From an uncultured Eggerthellaceae bacterium (GTDB lineage Bacteria; Actinomycetota; Coriobacteriia; Coriobacteriales; Eggerthellaceae): a stretch of DNA of 18,520 nucleotides. The notes beneath the pieces were generated by a model. That model had not been told where the DNA came from. It worked only from the letters and a program-made list of their open reading frames with translations, and ran no database searches. Location: the NCBI GenBank assembly GCA_946618265.1, contig CAMOLA010000040.1:1-18520 (forward strand), read 5' to 3'. Positions 1-6,747 of this stretch are shown piece after piece. The position numbers and the translations under genes were made by a program. Each line of letters begins with the position of its first letter. Positions within the stretch are counted from its first letter, which is position 1.

Positions 1-3000
1 CTCCTCGGCGGTGATGTCGCCCTTGATGGTCTTGGTGATCTCGATCTTGCCGGTGGTGGGCGCCGTTGTCCTATTTTCGATTGTTAAACTCTTGGCACCG
101 TCGTATGTAACGGTTGCTTTCTTGCCCGTCCCGACATTTGTAACAGTTACCGTTACTTCATGTTGAACTGTATCGTAGATAATCCCGTCTTTTTCGGCAG
201 TGCCCTCACCGGTTGGCGTAGCGCCTTCAGGAACCTTCTCAGTAATAGTGTAATAATATTTTCCTGCCTCATTAAACTCCAGCGTTTCGAAGATAGCATA
301 TGGGTTAGTTTCCGATGCCGCCTGCTCCATCTTGTATACGTTTTGATCAATCTTCCATCGCTCTGGAGGCATCGAATAGTCAAGGTCGTTTGTTACTTTC
401 CCATTCCCCTTGTCGTACCCCGCTTTTGCAAGCGTAAATATGAACCCATCACTTGGCCAGTCCGCGCCACTGAAAGACTTCTTAGCTTTCAGGCTTGTCT
501 TTGCGCTATTTGAAACAGTGGCGTTTTCAAACGTTACGACACCGGTCTTGCCTTCGTCATATGTCATGCTCGCAATCTCGGTAGTTCCATCTGATTTGTA
601 AACGGTATACCCCGCAATGCCTATTCCTCCAGAAGAAGTCCTTCTCGTATGCACTTCAACAATGTACTCGTTTGCATCGTAGAGCATGTTTCCTGAAAGT
701 TTCTGCCCATCTCCAGCATCAGTCGCATCGGGCGGGATTTGCTCAGTAACCTTGTATCTGTAGTCTCTAACACCGGCGTTAAACTCGCCTTCGTCAAAAT
801 TAAGAAAACCGAATGTCACAAGTCCGTCGGCCTCTGCTTTAGTTACCTTTCTATTGCCCTCTGAATTTGCAGGCATCGGAGCCTGGTAGCCGTTATATTC
901 CAGACCCTCAAGAACAAAGTTGTAAGTATCTTTTATTACGCTTGATCCATCAACGGTTTTAGCAACCCTAAGACCGCCTACCGAAGGAATCTCGTTCGTA
1001 AACGTTATCGAATCCCTATGAAGCTCCATATCGAGCTGAACTCTATCGGCAATTACTTGGCCATTCACGCTTGCTTTAACGATTACATTAGCGTCTGGAG
1101 CGATTATGCTAGCTTGGAACGATCCAGACACAGTATTGACAGTTCCGCTATAAAGCTTGCTCGGTTTTGTTGAATCGATAATGTTTACAACAACGTTCCC
1201 TTGCGTCCATTCAACGACTTCGCCGTTGTACGTTTGATTCCCAACATTCATTAGCTCGAGCTGCGGAAGAGTGATGCTGTCGGCACCAGCAGCGTCAATA
1301 TTGATGATCAACAAATGATTCATCGTGTTGACGTTGCCTTCGTCAATCTTCAGTGTTTTACCAGTAAACTCACTTGCAGTGAAATTCATGCATCCGATTG
1401 CTGACTCATTACCCTCAACAATCATAACGTTGCTTTCACCAGGAGTAACGGTCACTTCGGAAGCGGTTCTATCAGCCAACTTTCCTGATAATGTTTCCGC
1501 TTTTGCTTTCATAGCATCTAAATCTACGTAATGAGATCCTGCGGGCTCTTGCCTGATGCTCTTTGCCACATATCCGCTTGCGTCTTGCGTTGCAGCATTA
1601 TCCCCCGAGGTAATATGCAGCGATTTACCGCCAAATTCGATGCTATAGACTTTATCGCCGGAATCGCCCAATAGTTTTCCATTTTTGCCAAGCTCGTGCC
1701 CAAGAACGAGTAGCGAATCCGGTACGTGAATTTCCATGTTTGAGCTGGCTGCATTTCCAGTTATACTATCTTGTATATAATATAAATCTTTATGTGTGTT
1801 AGTTACGCCGTTTTTATCGGCTCGCAAACCGAAACCTGCCGAACTGTTCATTACGTAATTCTTCGTTGCGAAGTTCGAATGAAGATGGTCATTCTGCTCA
1901 ATTTCCGAAAAACCAACTACGCCGAAGTTAGCAAGCTCGCCGAATGACCCATTAATCTCGTATTGCGGAGCACTTGAATCAAATACACCCTCGGTTTCTG
2001 GAATCTTAATCTCACTTGCTTCACCTGTAAACGCCCAAACGGACAAGCTGGCCGTCTCGAACGTTGCGGACTCGTCAACGGACTTTTTCTTCGCATCTGG
2101 ATCGTTCGATTTAATCTTTGCTTCTACGCCTTCGACAACGATGTCGGATGCGGCAATGCCCGTTGCCTGAGCGGTCGTATCGACATTCGCCATAGCGGCT
2201 TCTGTTACGGGAAGATGCACAACTTCGATATCGGCCTTCTTCGCGCCGATTCCCTCGCTCAGCTGATTCTGCTTGAACTCGACCTTGACGTTCACGGCTC
2301 CCTCGACGGGTTGGACCTCGACGGTTTTGCCATCCTTGTCGGTCATGAGGAACGCGATGTCGTAGAGAAGGGTGTTGTCAGCGGTGTAGGTCGCTTCTTC
2401 TCCAGCGCTCTGGTTGAGTGCTTCCATGTAGGCGCCGTAGTTGTATTGCGCGCTGTTCTCGGTGACGGGGGTTACCACCAGATTTGCAGCGTCGGGTATC
2501 GCGTCGGCCTTGGCTACTTTGGCTGTGACCTTAACCGCGTCGTCCTCATATATATAGGTAGTCTTTTCGGCAGGCTTCTCAGCTGCAGCGGAAGATGCGG
2601 AATTCTGCTCCTCGGGTACGACGACCTCTTCGGGGATCGCCGCGTTCTCATCCGCGGTAGGCGTTACAGCTTCGTCCGCGACTGCGGGCTCGGCAGGCTG
2701 TTCAACTGCTTGTGGCGCCTCTTCCTGGACGGGAGCTTCCACCTGCTGCTCTTCGACAGGTTCGCTTTCCTTCTCGGGAGCCTTTTCGGCCTTCTCCTCA
2801 GCTTCCTTGGGCTCGGCCTTTTCGGGCTTATCGGCGGAAACCTCCTTCTCCACAGACTTCTCCGATTTCGCCTCGTCGGCCTTGGCCTTGGCCTTGGAAT
2901 CAGAATCATCCTGCTGTGCAGCGGCAGGCGACTTGTCGCCAGCATCGGCGGCAGCATAGGTCACCGGCGTCTGGAAGAACACCAGGCAAAACGCCATCAG

Positions 3001-3060
3001 GATCGCGACGGCATTATGCGCCAGCTTGCCAGCCTTCCTGCTGATTCTCGGCTTACTCAT
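1..3060 (-). CDS. Large secreted adhesin with choice-of-anchor A and Spy0128/FctA-type isopeptide domains (C-terminus outside window)
   Basis: The frame is open from the ATG at 3060 to the left edge (1020 codons, no stop), so the protein is partial. The ATG follows a strong ribosome site (AAGGGGGAG). Residues 1-38 form a signal peptide: basic start, hydrophobic core around 17-30, then TYAAADA. Residues 41-160 are an acidic, Lys/Glu/Ala/Pro-rich linker. Residues 165-350 resemble a beta-rich module common in Firmicutes and Coriobacteriia surface proteins. Residues 361-660 resemble the choice-of-anchor A adhesion domain (an FGELANFGVV-like start, later SIIAPDANV). Two pilin isopeptide-linkage (FctA/Spy0128-like) domains follow, with candidate Lys-Asn pairs K701-N846 and K861-N996; a third begins at K1010 (KTIKG). 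Such bonds stiffen stalks of Gram-positive adhesins. Any LXXTG-type sorting signal would lie beyond the window. Base composition is visibly AT-richer than the housekeeping genes. The ligand cannot be predicted. Confidence 0.88.
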   Translation of the reverse strand, partial: MSKPRISRKAGKLAHNAVAILMAFCLVFFQTPVTYAAADAGDKSPAAAQQDDSDSKAKAKADEAKSEKSVEKEVSADKPEKAEPKEAEEKAEKAPEKESEPVEEQQVEAPVQEEAPQAVEQPAEPAVADEAVTPTADENAAIPEEVVVPEEQNSASSAAAEKPAEKTTYIYEDDAVKVTAKVAKADAIPDAANLVVTPVTENSAQYNYGAYMEALNQSAGEEATYTADNTLLYDIAFLMTDKDGKTVEVQPVEGAVNVKVEFKQNQLSEGIGAKKADIEVVHLPVTEAAMANVDTTAQATGIAASDIVVEGVEAKIKSNDPDAKKKSVDESATFETASLSVWAFTGEASEIKIPETEGVFDSSAPQYEINGSFGELANFGVVGFSEIEQNDHLHSNFATKNYVMNSSAGFGLRADKNGVTNTHKDLYYIQDSITGNAASSNMEIHVPDSLLVLGHELGKNGKLLGDSGDKVYSIEFGGKSLHITSGDNAATQDASGYVAKSIRQEPAGSHYVDLDAMKAKAETLSGKLADRTASEVTVTPGESNVMIVEGNESAIGCMNFTASEFTGKTLKIDEGNVNTMNHLLIINIDAAGADSITLPQLELMNVGNQTYNGEVVEWTQGNVVVNIIDSTKPSKLYSGTVNTVSGSFQASIIAPDANVIVKASVNGQVIADRVQLDMELHRDSITFTNEIPSVGGLRVAKTVDGSSVIKDTYNFVLEGLEYNGYQAPMPANSEGNRKVTKAEADGLVTFGFLNFDEGEFNAGVRDYRYKVTEQIPPDATDAGDGQKLSGNMLYDANEYIVEVHTRRTSSGGIGIAGYTVYKSDGTTEIASMTYDEGKTGVVTFENATVSNSAKTSLKAKKSFSGADWPSDGFIFTLAKAGYDKGNGKVTNDLDYSMPPERWKIDQNVYKMEQAASETNPYAIFETLEFNEAGKYYYTITEKVPEGATPTGEGTAEKDGIIYDTVQHEVTVTVTNVGTGKKATVTYDGAKSLTIENRTTAPTTGKIEITKTIKGDITAEE

Positions 3061-3085
3061 CTCAAACTCCCCCTTCGGTAACGCC

Positions 3086-3108
3086 TTGGACGCAGTGTTG
3101 GCGTCCAA
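3086..3108 (-). promoter_or_regulatory. Perfect 8-bp hairpin in the adhesin 5' leader
   Basis: The arms TTGGACGC and GCGTCCAA pair perfectly around a 7-nt loop (3094-3100). The base of the stem is 25 nt upstream of the adhesin ATG and about 10 nt upstream of its Shine-Dalgarno. It has no following U-run, so it is not an intrinsic terminator. A role in mRNA stability or translation control is inferred. Confidence 0.4.
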
Positions 3109-3275
3109 ACTCACGGGATTCGAAAGAGACGAGGAGCAATTAGAAGTCGACATGCAATCAGATGACTAGCAACATCGCACGCACCATGCTGCATTCTGCT
3201 TGAATACAGCTAATTCCCCTATCCCCTTCTCACCCCAACGCCGGCGCATTCACAAAGCACCAGCGCATACGCGCA

Positions 3276-3288
3276 AATTGACGCAATT
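3276..3288. promoter_or_regulatory. Candidate operator palindrome AATTG-ACG-CAATT
   Basis: A perfect 5-bp inverted repeat with a 3-bp centre lies in the adhesin upstream region, flanked by looser symmetry (TACG on the left, CGTA on the right). It is about 220 bp before the adhesin start. The form is compatible with a dimeric repressor site, but a 5-bp arm can arise by chance and the regulator is unknown. Confidence 0.25.
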
Positions 3289-3476
3289 ACACGTATCAAA
3301 GAGTTTATACGATTAAAGCCGTCAGAGTAGCTCAATTTGACAGAAAGTCATTGAAAATAAGTGAATTTTGGCACTTTTCGCGAATTCAAGAACAGTCTAT
3401 TTACTTTGCTTATCTTAATCTTCTCTATGATTATCATTGCAGATTTGCAGAATCTCAGCAGCTGCATACGATTCCA

Positions 3477-4307
3477 TTAATTGATGTCGAACGCGCCGTC
3501 CGCGATTACGCACCCATCGGGCAGCGTTACGTCTTCCCTCTTAAGACCCGTCCCGGCAAACGCTCGAGGTTCGATATGCGATAGAGCATGGGGCAACACC
3601 ACCATGCCTAGCGAGCTGCATCCTTCGAACACGCCTTCCTCGATATAGGGCAACTCGTCGGGAAGAACCGCCGACTCGAGCGCTTCGCAGTCTTTGAAAC
3701 AACGGCGGCCCATCCAGCCGACCGTCTCGGGAACTTCTACCTCGACGAGCGACTTGCACATTTCGAACGCGCTGTCCTCGATCATCTCAAGCCGTTTGGG
3801 CAATGCACCAAGCGTCATCTTGCTGCAGTTGTAGAAAGCGTTCGGCCCGATGCGCTCGACCGTGCTCGGCAATACGACCCCGTCGAGCGAAATGCAATGC
3901 CTGAAGCACGCCTCCCCTATCGACTCGAGGCCTTCCGGCAACTCGATCGATTCGAGCGACCGGCACCGCGCGAACGTGCGCGCGCCGAGTTCCGTCACGC
4001 CTTCCGGAACCCTCACCTCGCGGATGCGCCAGCAACCCTTGAAGGCATCGGCGCCAATCAACCGCACCGTCGACGGTATGTTGATCTCCTCGACGTTCGC
4101 ACACGAAGCGAACGCCTCTTCATCGATGACGGTGACGCCCTCGGGAAGCGTCACGCGTCTGATATAGCGGTTGTTCGCGAATGCCTGGCGTCCAATTTTC
4201 GTCACGTCGTGCGGAACGACGACTTCGGCTTCCCTGCCGTCATAGTGTTCGAGCGTTATGGTGAACGGGCCCTCCGAAGAGGACCCGCTTAGAGTGCTTA
4301 CTGCCAC
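3477..4307 (-). CDS. BspA-type leucine-rich repeat protein (LRR_5), predicted intracellular
   Basis: This 276-residue protein consists almost entirely of 23-residue repeats with the pattern hydrophobic-x-hydrophobic-P-x-x-hydrophobic-x-x-I-x-x-x-A-F-x-x-C. Ten full units and a partial eleventh run from residue 29 to near the end. This is the LRR_5/BspA family, usually a curved protein-binding scaffold. Most family members are secreted, but here there is no signal peptide, membrane segment or wall anchor. The start is a GTG 4 nt after the ffh stop with a weak ribosome site, which suggests co-transcription and translational coupling with ffh. The first 28 residues are not repeat, and the hairpin at 4266-4287 lies inside them, so the true start could be further downstream. 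The binding partner is unknown. Confidence 0.85.
   Translation of the reverse strand: MAVSTLSGSSSEGPFTITLEHYDGREAEVVVPHDVTKIGRQAFANNRYIRRVTLPEGVTVIDEEAFASCANVEEINIPSTVRLIGADAFKGCWRIREVRVPEGVTELGARTFARCRSLESIELPEGLESIGEACFRHCISLDGVVLPSTVERIGPNAFYNCSKMTLGALPKRLEMIEDSAFEMCKSLVEVEVPETVGWMGRRCFKDCEALESAVLPDELPYIEEGVFEGCSSLGMVVLPHALSHIEPRAFAGTGLKREDVTLPDGCVIADGAFDIN
4266..4287 (-). other. C(UUCG)G tetraloop hairpin at the ffh/LRR junction
   Basis: In the minus-strand transcript two 9-nt arms pair completely (eight Watson-Crick pairs, one G-U) around a UUCG loop closed by C-G, an exceptionally stable tetraloop. It begins about 24 nt after the ffh stop and lies within codons 8-14 of the LRR gene. 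Only two U residues follow it, so it is a poor intrinsic terminator. It may be a 3'-end stabiliser or partial attenuator for ffh, or chance in Ser/Gly-coding sequence. Confidence 0.4.
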
Positions 4308-4311
4308 GATG

Positions 4312-5763
4312 TTATTCCATCATCTGCTGGATCTTCTTGAGATCGGCCATGCTCATGCCGCCCAAGCCCGGCATGCCAAGGCGCTTGCCGCCGCCGCGCT
4401 TGTTCTTCTTGTTCTTCTTGCCGCCCTTCTTGGGACGCCCGCGCTTCACCGGCGCTTCGTCCATGCCGTATGCAGCCATCATCTTCTTGACCTGCTTGCG
4501 GGTCTCGCCATACTGCTTCATGAGCTGGTTGACGGCGGTGACGGTAACGCCCGCACCCGCTGCGATGCGCGCACGGCGGCTGCCGTTGATCAGATCGGGC
4601 TTCTCGCGCTCGGCCTTGGTCATGGAGTTGATGATGACTTCCATCTTGTCGAGCGCATGCTCGTCGACCTGTCCCTGCGACATCAGCTTGTCACCGCCCG
4701 GCAAAGCCGAAATGAGCTTGCCTACGCCGCCCATCTTGCGAATCTGGCGATTCATGTCCAGGAAGTCGTTGAGGTTGAGGTCCATGCGGCGCAGGCGTTC
4801 GGTCGCCTCGGCCTCTTCCTCCATCTGCTGGACCTTGACGGCGCTCTCGATGAGGCTGACGACGTCGCCCATGCCCAAGATACGGCGCGCCATGCGGTCG
4901 GGATGGAACACCTCGAGCGAACTGGGTTTCTCGCCCGAAGAGATGAACTTGATGGGCTTGCCCGTCGATTCGCGGATGGAAAGCGCGCCGCCGCCGCGTG
5001 CGTCGCCGTCCATCTTGGACATGATGACGCCGTCGAAATCGACGCGCGCCGAGAACGTCTCCACGACGTTGACGACGTCCTGGCCGGTCATGGCGTCGAC
5101 AACCATGAGCACCTCGTCAGGATCGACCGCAGCCTTGATGCTCTCGGCCTCCTGCATCATCTCTTCGTCGACGTGCAAACGGCCGGCGGTGTCGATGATG
5201 GCGACGTCGCACAGGTTGTCGATGGCGACGCGCAGTCCGTCCTTCGCGATCTTGACCGGATCCTTCTGGTCGGGAGCGTCGCGGTGCACGCGCACGCCAA
5301 TCTCGCCGCCGAGCGTCGCCAGCTGGTCGGCAGCGGCGGGACGGTACACGTCGCATGCGACGAGCAGCGGGTTGTGGCCCTCGCCCTTGAGCAGGTACGC
5401 GAGCTTGGCCGCCGCGGTCGTCTTACCCGAACCCTGCAGGCCCACGAGCATGATGACGTTGGGGTGCTTGTTCGGTGCAAGCTCCAGCTTGGCATCGGTT
5501 TCGCCGAGCAGCGAGGTCAGCTCGTCGAGAACGACCTTGATGACGTTTTGCGCCGGAGTCAGGGACTCGAGGACGTCGGCCTCCATGCAGCGGGCGGACG
5601 CCTTGGCGACGAAACCCTTGACGACCTTGAAGCTGACGTCGGCCTCGAGCAGCGCCATGCGCACGCGGCGCATAGCCACGCGGATGTCGTCCTCGGTTAG
5701 ACGGCCCTTGCCCTTGAGGTCGTCGAACACTTCCTGTAATTGGTCTTGCAAGTTATCGAACAT
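4312..5763 (-). CDS. ffh: Signal recognition particle GTPase Ffh (SRP54)
   Basis: Ffh binds signal sequences emerging from ribosomes and, with SRP RNA and FtsY, delivers the complex to the SecYEG translocon. The 483 residues show the N domain (1-95), then the G domain: P-loop GLQGSGKT (108-115), DVYRPAA (138-144), DTAGR (191-195), SKMD (249-252) and SSGEKP (275-280). The methionine-rich M domain starts near 296 and has the RNA-binding segment SRRARIAAGAG near 395-405. A Lys/Gly-rich basic stretch and a closing PGLGGMSMADLKK motif, typical of actinobacterial Ffh, end the protein. The ATG at 5763 has a strong ribosome site (AAGGAG). It lies 59 nt after ftsY, so SRP and its receptor are probably co-transcribed. 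Confidence 0.98.
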   Translation of the reverse strand: MFDNLQDQLQEVFDDLKGKGRLTEDDIRVAMRRVRMALLEADVSFKVVKGFVAKASARCMEADVLESLTPAQNVIKVVLDELTSLLGETDAKLELAPNKHPNVIMLVGLQGSGKTTAAAKLAYLLKGEGHNPLLVACDVYRPAAADQLATLGGEIGVRVHRDAPDQKDPVKIAKDGLRVAIDNLCDVAIIDTAGRLHVDEEMMQEAESIKAAVDPDEVLMVVDAMTGQDVVNVVETFSARVDFDGVIMSKMDGDARGGGALSIRESTGKPIKFISSGEKPSSLEVFHPDRMARRILGMGDVVSLIESAVKVQQMEEEAEATERLRRMDLNLNDFLDMNRQIRKMGGVGKLISALPGGDKLMSQGQVDEHALDKMEVIINSMTKAEREKPDLINGSRRARIAAGAGVTVTAVNQLMKQYGETRKQVKKMMAAYGMDEAPVKRGRPKKGGKKNKKNKRGGGKRLGMPGLGGMSMADLKKIQQMME

Positions 5764-5783
5764 GTCGTCTCCTTATTGAAAAG

Positions 5784-5809
5784 CTGACACCTCGTCGGTG
5801 TCCCTGTCA
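5784..5809. repeat. Short palindromic repeat, copy 1 (ftsY-ffh spacer)
   Basis: This 26-nt segment matches the reverse complement of 15497-15522 at 24 of 26 positions. It contains GACACC and GGTGTC arms (5786-5791 and 5797-5802) around a 5-nt loop, bracketed by TGACA and TGTCA. In the ftsY-ffh transcript the stem is followed by a CUUUUC run, so weak attenuation before ffh is possible. A second GACACC (minus strand, 5811-5816) could compete for the same GGTGTC arm. Confidence 0.55.
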
Positions 5810-5822
5810 GGGTGTCGCGTTC

Positions 5823-6737
5823 TTATTGGCCGAACTCGCCCACGAGGCTCGCCGCGTAATCGCGCGCATCGAAGTCCTTCAGGTCCTCCAGGCCCTCGCC
5901 CACGCCGAGCTTGACGATGGGGAGCTTGAGGTAATGCGCCACGGCGACGGCGATTCCGCCCTTGGCCGTGCCGTCGAGCTTCGTGATGATGACGCCGTCG
6001 AGCTCGAGTGCGTCGTTGAACTCGCGCGCCTGCTGCAGGCCGTTCTGGCCCGTGGTCGCGTCGATGACGAGCACGATGTGGACGGGAAGGTTGGCGCGCT
6101 TGCGCACGACTGCGACGACCTTCTCGAGCTCGCGCATGAGGTCCGCTGACGTATGCAGGCGTCCTGCAGTATCGATGAGCACGAGGTCTGCGCCGATCTG
6201 TTCGCCGCGTTCGATGGTCTCGTAGCACACGCCGGCCGAATCTGCCCCGCGCTCGCGCGCGCAGATCTCGACGTCGGCACGCTTGGCCCACACCTCGAGC
6301 TGCTCGATCGCGGCCGCACGGAACGTGTCGCCGCAGCCCAGTATGACGTTGCGCCCCGAATCCTTGGCCTGCTTGGCGATCTTGCCCGTCGTGGTCGTCT
6401 TGCCTGCGCCGTTCACGCCGACGAACAGGACGATTTCGGGACTGCCATCCAGAATTCCGGTCGAATTCTCGGGGAACTCGGCCGCAATGTGCTCGTTGAG
6501 AGCGCCCATGACGTCGCGCGCCGTGCGATAGCCCTTGCGCGTGGCCTCGCCGCGCAGCTTGTCGACGATGGTCGATGCGGAATACCCGCCCATGTCCGAC
6601 ATGATGAGCGCCTCTTCGAGCCCATCCCAGAAATCCTCATCGACATCGGGCGAACGGTCCAGCAGGAGGTTCATGTCCTCCTGGAAAGCTTGACGCGTAC
6701 GGGCGAGCCCCTCTTTGAAGCGGTTGAACAATCCCAT
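5823..6737 (-). CDS. ftsY: Signal recognition particle receptor FtsY
   Basis: FtsY is the membrane-associated GTPase that docks the Ffh-ribosome complex. The 304-residue protein has an N domain (1-95) and an SRP-type G domain with GVNGAGKT (107-114), DTFRAAA (137-143), DTAGR (189-193), TKLDGTAKGG (252-261) and GVGE (278-281). It lacks the long acidic A domain of E. coli FtsY and begins with the short MGLFNRFKEGL amphipathic helix, which in minimal FtsY proteins mediates lipid binding. The ATG lies 10 nt after the smc stop with an AAAGGGGAG ribosome site. It forms a unit with smc upstream and ffh downstream. Confidence 0.98.
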   Translation of the reverse strand: MGLFNRFKEGLARTRQAFQEDMNLLLDRSPDVDEDFWDGLEEALIMSDMGGYSASTIVDKLRGEATRKGYRTARDVMGALNEHIAAEFPENSTGILDGSPEIVLFVGVNGAGKTTTTGKIAKQAKDSGRNVILGCGDTFRAAAIEQLEVWAKRADVEICARERGADSAGVCYETIERGEQIGADLVLIDTAGRLHTSADLMRELEKVVAVVRKRANLPVHIVLVIDATTGQNGLQQAREFNDALELDGVIITKLDGTAKGGIAVAVAHYLKLPIVKLGVGEGLEDLKDFDARDYAASLVGEFGQ

Positions 6738-6747
6738 ATGCTCCCCT

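Larger units (their letters stand above)
3061..3476. other. 416-bp AT-richer spacer and leader upstream of the adhesin
   Basis: There is no convincing gene between the LRR gene and the adhesin start. The stretch is AT-richer than most of the window. It holds a TATAAA-like box read on the minus strand (3304-3309) with no good -35 at normal spacing, a short palindrome at 3276-3288, and an 8-bp hairpin at 3086-3108 just upstream of the adhesin ribosome site. I see no intrinsic terminator behind the LRR gene, so read-through from ffh-LRR into the adhesin leader is possible. The adhesin promoter is probably here, but I cannot place it securely. Confidence 0.6.

Noticed and set aside
2878..2897. 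Hexanucleotide tandem repeat (ttggcc units) in the adhesin linker as a phase-variation tract
   Set aside because: There are only about three units, and a multiple of three cannot cause frameshifting. It simply encodes alternating Ala-Lys in the linker.
3351..3584. Plus-strand 77-codon frame in the spacer before the adhesin
   Set aside because: It overlaps the 3' end of the LRR gene in antisense and shows no family resemblance. A TTGACA at 3337-3342 has no -10 box at usable distance.
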